The translations under genes and the position numbers were made by a program. Below the pieces are notes generated by a model. The model searched no databases. It was given only the letters and a program-made list of their open reading frames with translations, and had not been told where the DNA came from. A stretch of 64,000 bases of DNA. It comes from Ktedonobacter robiniae (GTDB lineage Bacteria > Chloroflexota > Ktedonobacteria > Ktedonobacterales > Ktedonobacteraceae). Positions 8,402-17,362 of the stretch are shown one piece after another; the stretch's first letter is position 1; every line of letters starts with the position of its first letter. The stretch is from assembly GCF_016587375.1 (NCBI RefSeq), contig NZ_BNJG01000001.1, positions 1,860,001 through 1,924,000 of the forward strand. Direction: 5' to 3'.

Positions 8402-9883
8402 ATGATCGAAAAGATACTTTCCAATGAATCTCTATCACGTTCGAAGCTTGGTGAGTCTTACCTCTGTTTGCATGGTCACTTTTATCAGCCTCCACGTGAA
8501 AATCCTTTTACGCATGAAATACCATTAGAAGCCAGTGCCTCTCCCTTTGTCAATTTCAATGAAAAAATCACGGCTGAATGCTATCGCCCCAACGCGGAAG
8601 AGGGCAATTTTGCCGCGATCAGCTATGACATGGGTCCTACCCTGGCAGCCTGGCTGGAGATCCATCATCCCGAAGTTTACCAGCAGATCATCGATGCGGA
8701 TCGCCAGCATATCGCACGCTACGGTGTAGGCAACGCTATGGCGCAGGCCTATAATCATACTATTCTGCCACTAGCGACGACACGCGACAAGCATACCCAG
8801 ATCCTCTGGGGGTTGCGCGACTTCCAGCAGCGCTATGGACACGAGGCCCATGGCATGTGGCTGGCGGAGACGGCGATTGACCTGGAATGCCTGGACATCC
8901 TCGCCCAGTATGGCGTCACCTATACGGTGCTGGCTCCCTGGCAGGCGGCCACGCCTGTTGATCCGACGGAGCCATATATTGTGCGCCTGAAAAATGGGCG
9001 CTCGATGACGGTCTTTTTCTATAATGGTCCGCTCTCGGGTGGTGTCTCCTTTGACTCATCCATGACGAGCAACGCCGATGTCTTCGCGGGCTCATACCTG
9101 ACCGGAAACCTGGTACGGGAGAAGCTCGATAACGGTGAGCCGCAACTGATTCTGATCGCGACGGATGGAGAGCTGTATGGGCATCACAAACCATGGCGTG
9201 ATAAGTTCCTCTCCTACCTGATCCAGCATGGCGCGCCAGCAGAGGGCTTTGAGGTATGTACGCTTGAGCGCTACATGCAGATTCAGCCGGCAACCAAAGA
9301 GGTTCAGTTACGTACCCCTAGCGCCTGGAGTTGTGAGCATGGGGTCGCGCGCTGGAGTGGGGGTTGTACCTGCACAGAGGGCGAAAGTAGCTGGAAATCG
9401 GTTCTGCGACGCGCGCTCTCGCGCCTAGCCGAGCGTGGCGACCTGCTCTTTGAGCAGTATACCGCAGAGGTCTTCCAGGATCCCTGGGCAGCGCGCAATG
9501 ATTACCTGGCTCTGCGCAATGGCTGGGAGAGCGAAGAGAGCTTCTGGAGCCGTCATGGCAAAAGTGGTCAGCGTCCCGAGCAACAGCTGGAGTATCGTGC
9601 GCGCTTGCTGCTAGAGGCGCAGTACTACCAGCAGTATAGCTTCACCAGTTGCACCTTCTTCTTTGAGGACCTGGATAGGATTGAGCCACGCAACGCTATC
9701 GCCTTCGCGCGTCGCGCCATTAGTCTGATGTGGCAGGCCGTGGATGTCGATCTCCAGTACGACTTCCTGCAAGATCTACTGCCAGCACGCAGCTGGCGTA
9801 CGCAGCAGAGTGGTGTTGACCTCTACAAGGGGCTCCCCGAGGTGGATGCTGGCTTGCTGCCGCCTTTTCCCCTGGGAATGTAA
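8402..9883 (+). CDS. GH57-family glycoside hydrolase (DUF3536-type C-terminus)
   Basis: 493 residues. Motifs of family 57: LHGHFYQPPREN (residues ~23-34), WLAETAIDLE with the catalytic nucleophile Glu (~153), and ATDGELYGHH with the likely acid/base Asp (~258). The C-terminal region (SCEHGVARWSGGCTC..., then an all-helical part) fits the extended bacterial GH57 class. Family members act on alpha-glucans by a retaining mechanism; the exact substrate is not evident. No signal peptide is seen, so it is probably cytoplasmic. AAGGTGG precedes the start and a clean terminator follows. Confidence 0.87.
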   Translation: MIEKILSNESLSRSKLGESYLCLHGHFYQPPRENPFTHEIPLEASASPFVNFNEKITAECYRPNAEEGNFAAISYDMGPTLAAWLEIHHPEVYQQIIDADRQHIARYGVGNAMAQAYNHTILPLATTRDKHTQILWGLRDFQQRYGHEAHGMWLAETAIDLECLDILAQYGVTYTVLAPWQAATPVDPTEPYIVRLKNGRSMTVFFYNGPLSGGVSFDSSMTSNADVFAGSYLTGNLVREKLDNGEPQLILIATDGELYGHHKPWRDKFLSYLIQHGAPAEGFEVCTLERYMQIQPATKEVQLRTPSAWSCEHGVARWSGGCTCTEGESSWKSVLRRALSRLAERGDLLFEQYTAEVFQDPWAARNDYLALRNGWESEESFWSRHGKSGQRPEQQLEYRARLLLEAQYYQQYSFTSCTFFFEDLDRIEPRNAIAFARRAISLMWQAVDVDLQYDFLQDLLPARSWRTQQSGVDLYKGLPEVDAGLLPPFPLGM

Positions 9884-9922
9884 AGGATGTGGTTTGCAAG
9901 CTGATAAGGGTACTGAGGCGCG

Positions 9923-9958
9923 AAAAGGGGCTATCTTCGTGGGAAGATAGCCCCTTTT
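9923..9958 (+). terminator. Rho-independent terminator of the GH57 gene
   Basis: 15-bp perfect stem (9923-9937 / 9944-9958, AAAAGGGGCTATCTT), 6-base loop, T-rich 3' side. Confidence 0.85.
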
Positions 9959-10005
9959 GTCTGTTGAAGACTTCTATTGGTCTTATAAAGCTTTTTTGAG
10001 GGGGT

Positions 10006-10800
10006 CTAGCTGTACTGAGGCTGGGCACTGAGGCCATCGGTTACTAGCTGGAGCAGGATTGGCAGATTGGAGACCTTGGCAACATCTACTGTGGCCCAGG
10101 AGAGCATGCTGCCCTGCTTCTTCACCTGTACAGAGCCATTGACCAGTTTAACGTCCTTGACCTCGGGCCAGGGGAGGAGTTTATCCCTGAAGCCGATGCC
10201 CTGCAAGCTCACGCTCAGGTCGCCAAAGCTGACGGGGACGCCGCTCGCATAGGCCTGGCGGGCCAGGGGCAGGTGGCGGCGAGTCACCTCGTTCATGATG
10301 ACATCGCCCAGCTCTTTGACCTTTTTCAAGTGGCTGCTAATCACCACCTGGGCACCATCGGGGCTCTTAATGGTGTAGGTGTGACGGGTAGAGCCATAGC
10401 GTGAAGTGCGCACAATCTTCATCCATACCGCCTCAACACGGTCCCAACGGATGACGTTGAGCTGAGAACCACTGGTATAGATGAAGCCCTCCTGGTAAAG
10501 GAAAGCCTTGTGGTTATTGGTTCTGATGGCATTAACGGCATAGATAATGATCAGAATGGGCACGATCCATAAGTAGTAGACAATATAGCCCGCCAGGTAG
10601 ATGAGATAGTTCAGGATAATATCGAGAACCAGCACCCCGGCGGTAATACCCATGGCCACCCAGATGTTGGTTGGTCTGAAGGCACGTACAAAGGGACCCA
10701 GAGCATTGATATTCGCCTGCTGGGCAATCTCAACTGGAATCTGCCCCGTAGCGGCCTGAGGGGGCAGGGCATTTGCTTGCTGATAGATAGGTTCAGACAT
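10006..10800 (-). CDS. DUF6585-like membrane protein
   Basis: 264 residues from the ATG at 10800 (MSEPIYQQ), preceded by GAGGAG. A hydrophobic pair of membrane helices lies at ~55-105 (WVAMGITAGVLVLDIILNYL, YIVYYLWIVPILIIIYAV). The rest is soluble beta-rich sequence with FLYQEGFIYTSG and IRWDRVEAVW, and a second similar segment VSLQGIGFRDKLLPW. The two halves look like tandem PH-like modules; this is inference. The family name is from memory. It is a paralogue of the next gene upstream, with the same order of parts. Function unknown. Confidence 0.7.
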   Translation of the reverse strand: MSEPIYQQANALPPQAATGQIPVEIAQQANINALGPFVRAFRPTNIWVAMGITAGVLVLDIILNYLIYLAGYIVYYLWIVPILIIIYAVNAIRTNNHKAFLYQEGFIYTSGSQLNVIRWDRVEAVWMKIVRTSRYGSTRHTYTIKSPDGAQVVISSHLKKVKELGDVIMNEVTRRHLPLARQAYASGVPVSFGDLSVSLQGIGFRDKLLPWPEVKDVKLVNGSVQVKKQGSMLSWATVDVAKVSNLPILLQLVTDGLSAQPQYS

Positions 10801-11282
10801 ATAAGTGCTTCTCCTCAAGAGTGCAAATAATGATGGGAACGACATACAGGCCCTGCATAAGAGAAGATACAGGAGTCAATATGCTACCTGTTACGTCCGT
10901 AATGTACCAGTTACTGTACGTAGTTACTATGAGCTATCTCACAAAAATAGCGAGATTTTCCCATGCGCATGCGGGCATGGGAAACATAGGCACCACGTTG
11001 ACGACTTTGCTAGTAAGTTTCGTCCAAACATCCTCATGAAGGTCGCCTCTCTTTCATAGGTGTTCGATTTATCGCGCACAAGTCATTTATCGAGCGAATA
11101 CAGAAAAACGGGCGTCTTTTTATCCTGTCGGATGCTCCGGTGAGAAGGGCCTCCAAGCCTGAAAGCCACTCCGAAGAAAAGATGCATCTTCAATTCAAGA
11201 AAACCTATCACACCATATCACTGCGATAAATCGCCTCACGCGCGATAAATCGGGCGCCTATGGGGGTGGAGGGCGCGGTCGC
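10801..11282. other. Gene-free spacer with hairpin and repeated ATTTATCG boxes
   Basis: Holds a 10-bp hairpin (10957-10966/10975-10984, TTTCCCATGC arms) and four copies of CGATTTATCG-like boxes, two in each orientation, at 11065-11076, 11085-11092, 11223-11234 and 11241-11251. No coding sequence is supported. Confidence 0.5.
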
Positions 11283-12350
11283 TCAGGAGTTTGCGTTGAG
11301 CAGGATATAGCGAATGACCTCGCGCAACTGCTCCAGGTTGTGTATCTCGCGCAGGGGGAGGGTATACCATTCGCGCGTGTGCTGCTCGCCGTAGCGCGCG
11401 ATGAGCAGCTCCTGGGGGCCAATGCCGATAGCGCCGATCTCTTCCCAGGCGAGGCAGATGGGGTATGGTAGCTCAAGTTGAATGCCTTGCTGGTCTATTC
11501 TTAATCTGCCAAAGGAGAGCGGTTGTCCTGCCTTATAGGCCATAACGTGGGGAGCATGATGCAGGGTATGTTCTTGCCAGGCATGATCGACGAGGCGGCG
11601 CAGAATGTCGATATTTGGTAGATTGGCTGTTTTGAGACGAACAAGGGGTTCCTGGGATGTGCGTGTATGTACCAGCACGACTTGCTCATCGATGGTTAAA
11701 GCTTGAAATTCCGTCCAGGGCAAGAGGCGCTTGAGTGAGCGAATGGCCAGGCCCTGGCGGCTGACAGCAATCTCATCGAAGGAGACACTTCCACCAGCCC
11801 GATAGGCGGTTATGGCACGCGGCAGTAAGCGACGCGTGATCTCGCTTTCCATAAGCGCGCCCAGGAGATCAATATGCTGTAGCTCATTGGTAAAGGTTAG
11901 CAGGGATTCATCGCTGCGGCGGATAGTGTAGCGTCGCTTGCCATGCGCGCGCCCATCGCTCTCCTTCCAGAGACGCTCCAGTTGGTCCCAACGCACGGTC
12001 TCGATGGTGTCGGCGCTAAAAATAAGCCCCTCGGGACAGAGGTAGACCTGAGGTTGCGCATAAAAATGGGGTGCCAGCAAGACCCAGCCGCCGAAGATAA
12101 GCCAGATCAGACCAATCAGCGGAATCAGCAGGGCCTGCCAGAAGGGCCACCAGCTAAAGAGCTGCGGGTAAGCCACGCCGAAGACCAGGAGGATAAGGCA
12201 ACCGACGAAGAGGGCGGCGAAGCCGGTAAAACGGAAGAAACGAAGCTCCTGGCTCGCCTCAAAGACTTTCTCGGGCGTGCCAAGGCGATAGGCGGTTGCC
12301 GCGCCCAGGATATCGAGCGGCACCTGTTTCTGCGAAAGAATCTGGCGCAT
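11283..12350 (-). CDS. DUF6585-like membrane protein (paralogue)
   Basis: 355 residues from the ATG at 12350, chosen because GGAGG lies 8 bases upstream; earlier ATGs have no such site. Two membrane helices at ~45-100 (FTGFAALFVGCLILLVFGVA, LIPLIGLIWLIFGGWVLLA) are followed by VYLCPEGLIFSADTIETVRW, matching the corresponding segment of the downstream paralogue. It has one extra C-terminal module (RIDQQGIQLELPYP..LAWEEIGAIGI), i.e. three similar beta-rich segments instead of two. Function unknown; the paralogue pair and membrane anchoring suggest a sensory or scaffold role, but nothing proves it. Confidence 0.65.
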   Translation of the reverse strand: MRQILSQKQVPLDILGAATAYRLGTPEKVFEASQELRFFRFTGFAALFVGCLILLVFGVAYPQLFSWWPFWQALLIPLIGLIWLIFGGWVLLAPHFYAQPQVYLCPEGLIFSADTIETVRWDQLERLWKESDGRAHGKRRYTIRRSDESLLTFTNELQHIDLLGALMESEITRRLLPRAITAYRAGGSVSFDEIAVSRQGLAIRSLKRLLPWTEFQALTIDEQVVLVHTRTSQEPLVRLKTANLPNIDILRRLVDHAWQEHTLHHAPHVMAYKAGQPLSFGRLRIDQQGIQLELPYPICLAWEEIGAIGIGPQELLIARYGEQHTREWYTLPLREIHNLEQLREVIRYILLNANS

Positions 12351-12509
12351 GTGGGCAGCCTCCATAGGACAGGCAGGGCCAACGCTGGCACAAAGCAGAG
12401 CTGCGTGGGGCAACGCTGCTAACCCCCATTCGGGGGCAAGCGCACGCGCTTATATATTATGGTACCTATATTAAGCCAACAAAACGCCAGAAAATGCAAG
12501 AGAAAAAAA

Positions 12510-12561
12510 GATGTGGATGTTGGTTTACCTGGCAGATGCCAGGTAAACCAACATCCACATC
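12510..12561 (-). terminator. Terminator of the L,D-transpeptidase gene
   Basis: 24-bp perfect stem (12510-12533 / 12538-12561, GATGTGGATGTTGG...) with a 4-base loop; on the minus strand it is followed by seven U (A-run 12503-12509). Confidence 0.9.
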
Positions 12562-12601
12562 CGACTCAGAAGAGGAAGGTAATTCTCTCAGAGTGGAGAG
12601 G

Positions 12602-14329
12602 TTAGTACAGGATGATGCTGGTATTCCAGTCGCTATTATCCATTACCCAGGCGGCCTGGGCGGTTGGCATATTGATGCAGCCGTGAGTACCGTTTCCAGC
12701 GCTGCTGTTGCCGGTGGCATCAACATGGGGGAATTGAGTGCCTGGACCGTAGTCGGCGCGCCACCAGGAGTCATGCAGGAAGTAGCCGCCCGCATGATAG
12801 CCAATGGCATAGTTGATATGAGTATCATCGTACCAGTACGGTGATCCCTTGGGGAAGGGAGACTTAAATGTAATATTGGTGTCGCGGCTGAGCACCGTCC
12901 AGAGACCAGGCAGCGCGGGCAGTTCCTGGCGACCAGCCGTGATGTAGAAAGAGTTGATCAACTGGCCATTGCGGTAGAAGCGGAGGGTCTCTTCAACCAT
13001 TGAGACCACTACGGCTGTACCTTTTTGTAGTTTGTAGTGATCAAGCAGTTGCAGGTCTGTCTGATGAACCTGGTTGTAGGGAGTCTTGTCTTTGTAGTCG
13101 GCCTCCAGCATCTGGTGGTGGAAGATCGCGTTCTGGATATCGTTCAGGGCAGTCTGATAATCGGCTATCGTCGATGCATTGGCGAGTTCCGCATCCAGGT
13201 CGCTACCGATACCCTGATCCATATAGCCAACATTGAGGTAGTAGGCGCCAGAGACCATGTGCGCGTTGCCCCAATTCTTGACCTCATTATGGAACTGCTG
13301 GAGCAACTGGCGGGCCTGCGCCATAATCAGATCCTTCTGCATCGCATTCAGATCGTTATCAATCTGCTTGCTAAAGGCCTTGTAGTCGTCGAGCGTTTTG
13401 GTCTTCTGCTGGAGATCGCGAGCGGAGGCCAGAAGTTTCTCATAGTTGCTGACGTTGATGCCACTGCTTTTGAGCTGATTGATCTTCGTCTCCAGGTCAT
13501 CTACCTTGGCCTTAGCGATAATGGGAATATCCTGTTTGAAGTCCGTCGCGGCCTGCTGGTACTGGATATCAATCTTCTTATCGATTTGTTTGAGATCGTC
13601 GGGTTTGGTGGCTTTGGCCATCTCTTTCTGATCGCTGTCATACTGGTTTTTGAGCGTGGTCACGTCTACCTTGCCCGCAGTCATCAGGTCAATTGTGCTC
13701 TTGAGCGTGGCGAGTTTGTCGCTGGTCGCAGGCATCATATTCAAGGTCTGGATGGCATTGCCGGTCGCGTCACTCACCACGAGGTAATCTTTGGGATATT
13801 GCGCGCTCTTCATCTTCTCCAGGTTTTGGGTATACACCTGTTGAAGCGTATCAGTGGGATAGCCCTTAGCGCGTTGTTGGGCCAGCGTAATCTGAAGCTT
13901 TTGCAGATTATCCTGGGCCTGGTTATCGGTACGCTCGGTCGTCGTATCGATCACGCCCTGGAGTTGGAGATACAGTTGATCATAGCTATGGGCAGCATTT
14001 GTGTAATATGCATCGACCAGTTGCGCATTGAAGGGATTCCAGGGGGCGGAAGAGTTATCCAGGTTCTGTTTCTGGGTAAGAATGGGATGTAGAGTAGTTG
14101 AGGGGACACCAATATCCTGAGCATGTTTGAGAAGTTGCGTCAGTTTAGTGAGGCTCTGATCTTTTTCTTGCTGTACGCGTGGGTCCGCGCCACATGCGCT
14201 GATCAGTGGGAGCAGCGCACTGAGGAGCAGGGTCAGCAGAATCATTTGTGCCAGGCGTTTAGTACGCGCCTGCCTGCGGGCAAATGTGGCCTGGCGAGCC
14301 ACATGAGAGGGCGGGACGGGTGCTGGCAT
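12602..14329 (-). CDS. L,D-transpeptidase lipoprotein with long helical domain
   Basis: 575 residues from the ATG at 14329 (MPAPVPP), 9 bases after AAAGGA. A basic N-terminus and hydrophobic segment end in a lipobox, LLPLISACGAD, so the mature protein is probably lipid-anchored outside the membrane. Residues ~60-420 are a repetitive Gln/Lys/Asp-rich helical region (KLKSTIDLMTAGK, KIDIQYQQAATDFKQ). The C-terminal YkuD domain has NYAIGYHAGGYFLHDSWW and the catalytic HGCINMP. YkuD enzymes make 3-3 peptidoglycan cross-links or attach proteins to the wall. The long helical spacer may reach from membrane to wall. A terminator follows. Confidence 0.85.
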   Translation of the reverse strand: MPAPVPPSHVARQATFARRQARTKRLAQMILLTLLLSALLPLISACGADPRVQQEKDQSLTKLTQLLKHAQDIGVPSTTLHPILTQKQNLDNSSAPWNPFNAQLVDAYYTNAAHSYDQLYLQLQGVIDTTTERTDNQAQDNLQKLQITLAQQRAKGYPTDTLQQVYTQNLEKMKSAQYPKDYLVVSDATGNAIQTLNMMPATSDKLATLKSTIDLMTAGKVDVTTLKNQYDSDQKEMAKATKPDDLKQIDKKIDIQYQQAATDFKQDIPIIAKAKVDDLETKINQLKSSGINVSNYEKLLASARDLQQKTKTLDDYKAFSKQIDNDLNAMQKDLIMAQARQLLQQFHNEVKNWGNAHMVSGAYYLNVGYMDQGIGSDLDAELANASTIADYQTALNDIQNAIFHHQMLEADYKDKTPYNQVHQTDLQLLDHYKLQKGTAVVVSMVEETLRFYRNGQLINSFYITAGRQELPALPGLWTVLSRDTNITFKSPFPKGSPYWYDDTHINYAIGYHAGGYFLHDSWWRADYGPGTQFPHVDATGNSSAGNGTHGCINMPTAQAAWVMDNSDWNTSIILY

Positions 14330-14610
14330 GTGAGTCATTCCTTTGTGTCGCACTATTGGTTGCATCGGGCATATCCTTGCTTTGAATCAATGCATTGGTA
14401 TAGACAGAAAAGGGCAGGGTATATTGAGCTTCATTTAAGTATTTTTATTTACTGATATAGGGTATGGAAGGAGCAAGCTTACATGCTCTGACATAAGAGA
14501 CGTTGGACATGTAAACTTTTCGCGCGCCTGGTACCTTTGGATATTTCTATCCTTCTATATATTACATCGCAGGATATATAAAAATGCAACGCCGAACAAG
14601 GGAATTTTGT

Positions 14611-14684
14611 CTCATGCAAAAAAAGAGAGCATGTACAATCCAGGCATATGCCTGGATTGTACATGCTCTCTTTTTTTGCATGAG
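14611..14684. terminator. 74-bp perfect palindrome after ffh
   Basis: 37-bp arms meet with no loop bases (centre between 14647 and 14648). Each arm contains seven A or T in the right place for termination in both directions, and ATGTACAATCCAGGCAT in the core. It lies 10 bases after the ffh stop and 280 bases before the L,D-transpeptidase start. The remaining spacer 14330-14610 shows no gene. Confidence 0.9.
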
Positions 14685-14693
14685 TTTATGAGT

Positions 14694-16217
14694 TTAGCGG
14701 CCGCGACCACCGCGAGATTTCTGCTTCTTGCGCTTCTCTTTACGGGCGGCTTTGCCAGTTTTCTTGCCACGTGGCAGACCGGGCATGCCTTGCATATTGG
14801 AGAGGCCATCCATACCAGGGAAGCCACCCAGGCCATCGGGGAGGCCGGGCATACCCTGGCCACCGGCACCAGCATACTGACGCATCATCTGGCCCCAGGG
14901 TCCCTTACCGGAGGAGACCTGGCGGATCATGGTACGCATCTCAGTAAACTGCTTGAGCAACTGGTTCAGTTCCTCGACCTTGGTGCCGCTACCCATGGCG
15001 ATACGCTTGCGGCGGCTGCCATTGATGATGTCGGGATTGCGGCGCTCCTCTTTGGTCATGGAGAGGATCATGGCCTCGACGTACTTCAACTGATCGCCTT
15101 CAAGCGCCTCCTCCATCTCAGGCGTGGAGGCCAGCTTATTGAAGCCGGGCAGCATCTCCATGATCTGGCGCAGGGGCCCCATCTTCTTTAAGCGATGCAT
15201 GGCAGTCAGGAAGTCTTCGAGATCAAACTTGCCCTGTTGCAGCTTCTGCTGGGATTGCAGAGCCTCTTCTTCGTCGATGGCATCGCGGGCCTGGTCAATC
15301 AGGGTGAGCACGTCACCCATACCCAGGATACGCTGGGCCAGGCGGTCGGGATAGAAGGGCTGAATGGCATCCATCTTCTCGCCCAGAGCCATGAATTTGA
15401 CCGGCACACTGGTGACGGTGCGAATGGAGAGCGCGGCACCACCACGGGCGTCGCCATCCATCTTAGTCAGGACCATGCCGGTTAGCGAGACGGCATCGTT
15501 AAAGTCCTTCGCGACGCGTACGGCCTCCTGACCGGTCATAGCATCGGCGACCAGCAGGACCTCGCGTGGGTGCACGCGCTCGCGGATATTGACTACCTCT
15601 TGCATCATGCGTTCATCGATGTTCAAGCGGCCGGCCGTGTCGAGAATGACCACGTTGCAGGCTTGCTCGCGAGCATAGTCTAACGAATGCACGCAGATAT
15701 CAACGGGATCAGAGCCCATCGGTTCCGAATAGACCGGGACCTGAATCTGCTTACCGAGCGTCTTGAGCTGATTGACCGCAGCGGGGCGGTACATGTCGGC
15801 CGCCACCAGCAGGGGGCGTGAGCCGTTCTGTTTGCGCAGGTAGTTAGCCAGTTTGGCCGCCGAGGTGGTTTTACCCGAACCCTGCAAGCCTACGAGCATG
15901 ATGATGGCGGGATTCCCGTTGGTATCGAGTTTATTGCTTTCGCCAGTGCCGCCAAGCACCTCGACCAGTTCATCATGAACAATCGAGAGTACCTGCTGTG
16001 CGGGCGAGAGACTTCCCATCACATCTGCGCCGATGGCTTTCTCCTTGACCCGGTCGACGAACTGCCGTGCGACTTTTAAGTTGACATCCGCCTCGATGAG
16101 GGCGATGCGAACCTCGCGGAGGGCGGAGTTGACGTCTTCTTCCGTCAGTTTGCCCCGCCCTTCAAGGTTTTGAAAGATGCCCTCGAGGCGTTTGGTTAAG
16201 CTTTCAAACATTGCCAT
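14694..16217 (-). CDS. ffh: Signal recognition particle protein Ffh (SRP54)
   Basis: 507 residues. The N domain (FESLTKRLEGIFQNL), GTPase P-loop GLQGSGKTTSAAKLA (~105-119), DTAGRLNIDERMM, TKMDGDARGGAALS and a C-terminal M domain (ending MGSGTKVEELNQLL, KQFTEMRTMI) are all present. Ffh binds SRP RNA and nascent signal sequences and docks with FtsY to deliver proteins to the membrane. The tail is Gly/Met-rich and then strongly basic (KKTGKAARKEKRKKQKS), as in many Ffh proteins. The ATG at 16211 (MFESL) is an alternative start. The SRP RNA gene was not found nearby. Confidence 0.97.
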   Translation of the reverse strand: MAMFESLTKRLEGIFQNLEGRGKLTEEDVNSALREVRIALIEADVNLKVARQFVDRVKEKAIGADVMGSLSPAQQVLSIVHDELVEVLGGTGESNKLDTNGNPAIIMLVGLQGSGKTTSAAKLANYLRKQNGSRPLLVAADMYRPAAVNQLKTLGKQIQVPVYSEPMGSDPVDICVHSLDYAREQACNVVILDTAGRLNIDERMMQEVVNIRERVHPREVLLVADAMTGQEAVRVAKDFNDAVSLTGMVLTKMDGDARGGAALSIRTVTSVPVKFMALGEKMDAIQPFYPDRLAQRILGMGDVLTLIDQARDAIDEEEALQSQQKLQQGKFDLEDFLTAMHRLKKMGPLRQIMEMLPGFNKLASTPEMEEALEGDQLKYVEAMILSMTKEERRNPDIINGSRRKRIAMGSGTKVEELNQLLKQFTEMRTMIRQVSSGKGPWGQMMRQYAGAGGQGMPGLPDGLGGFPGMDGLSNMQGMPGLPRGKKTGKAARKEKRKKQKSRGGRGR

Positions 16218-16336
16218 ATTGTATTACGCGTTCCTCTCTCCGCCGAGCAGATAATGCCTATCTTTAATTGGTGACTATTATATCATGTTTCATCACAGAG
16301 GTAAGTACGAAGTTTTTTCGCGCCTGCGGCGCTCAG

Positions 16337-16398
16337 GGTCAGGTGGTATGGGCATATGGCGCGGTATTCGTCGCGCCATATGCCCATACCACCTGACC
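16337..16398. repeat. 27-bp-arm palindrome between ffh and a divergent gene
   Basis: Arms 16337-16363 and 16372-16398 are perfectly complementary (GGTCAGGTGGTATGGGCATA...), 8-base loop. It follows GCGGCGCTCAGG, as does the related element at 21175-21230. It lies between the starts of ffh and the UbiG-like gene, where no transcript should end. The rest of 16218-16574 holds only an AT-rich tract near 16510-16560, probably the promoter of the downstream gene. Confidence 0.8.
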
Positions 16399-16574
16399 AC
16401 TAGTAAACTTGCGAGCAAGGTGTCCACTATCTTCAGTGTATATTATCGTCACTTTGATGGTTGTCTACAAGGCTTTTGTATGCATTTCATCTAATCACAA
16501 GAGAACACAAAACAGTTACGTTTATTTCTATGCTAGAATGAGAAGAGATTATTTTTTGCGAGCAGAGGGGGCCT

Positions 16575-17315
16575 ATGCGATTTCTGACTGCTAAAGGGGC
16601 GCCCAGGTTGGCGCAGGATGAGATATTTTCAACGTATAACTGGTGGGACAAGAGTTGTCTGCTCTTTCAGATTACGGAGGAGCGCTGTGACTATATTGAG
16701 GAGCGGGTGGAGCGTGTTTTTGGGCGGGAGGCGTTGCCACAGCAGGAGGTGCTGGAGGTAGGGTGTGGAGGGGGCTTGATCTGCGCGAGCCTAGCGCGGC
16801 GAGGCGCGGTCACCTTTGGGATTGATCCATCAATTCAGGCATTGGAGGTCGCACGCGCAAAGGTACAGCAAGCGGGATTGGGGCAGCAGGCCTTTTTTGC
16901 GCAGGGCTACGCCGAGCGGCTCCCCTATGCCAGTGGGAGCTTTTCCGTGATTGTGTGCCTGGATGTTCTGGAGCATGTCCAGGATCTGGACGCGACAATC
17001 CACGAGATCGCACGAGTTCTGGCGCCCGGAGGCATCTTTATCTTTGATACCATCAATCGCACACTCCTGGCCCGCCTGGCCTTGATCTGGATTGGCGAGC
17101 GCTTCTTCCATGAGCATGGCCTGGTTCCAGGGTTACATGACTACCAGCATTTTATCAAACCACGAGAGCTTCACGCGACACTGACCAGGCACCAGCTAGT
17201 GGTGCGCGAGATGGTTGGCTTCACACCCCGTCTCGTCAAAGGGCGCCTGACGCTGGGTGTGGGTGGGCCAAGGCTCGTTTCTTATGTTGGCTACGCGACA
17301 AAGGGACGAAACTAA
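16575..17315 (+). CDS. UbiG-like class I SAM methyltransferase
   Basis: 246 residues; AGAGGGGG precedes the ATG. SAM-binding motifs: VLEVGCGGGLICASLA (~63-78), GIDPSIQALEVA, LDVLEHVQDL and VLAPGGIFIFDTINRT. The FDTINRT and YQHFIKPREL segments and the N-terminal YNWWDKS resemble 3-demethylubiquinol O-methyltransferase (UbiG). Whether it works on a quinone is unclear, as Chloroflexota normally use menaquinone; another small substrate is possible. It stands alone, with a convergent XRE-type gene 47 bases beyond its end. Confidence 0.8.
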   Translation: MRFLTAKGAPRLAQDEIFSTYNWWDKSCLLFQITEERCDYIEERVERVFGREALPQQEVLEVGCGGGLICASLARRGAVTFGIDPSIQALEVARAKVQQAGLGQQAFFAQGYAERLPYASGSFSVIVCLDVLEHVQDLDATIHEIARVLAPGGIFIFDTINRTLLARLALIWIGERFFHEHGLVPGLHDYQHFIKPRELHATLTRHQLVVREMVGFTPRLVKGRLTLGVGGPRLVSYVGYATKGRN

Positions 17316-17362
17316 AGGGCAAGGATCATACGGCACGAAAGACGAACAGTGCACAGGCTAGC

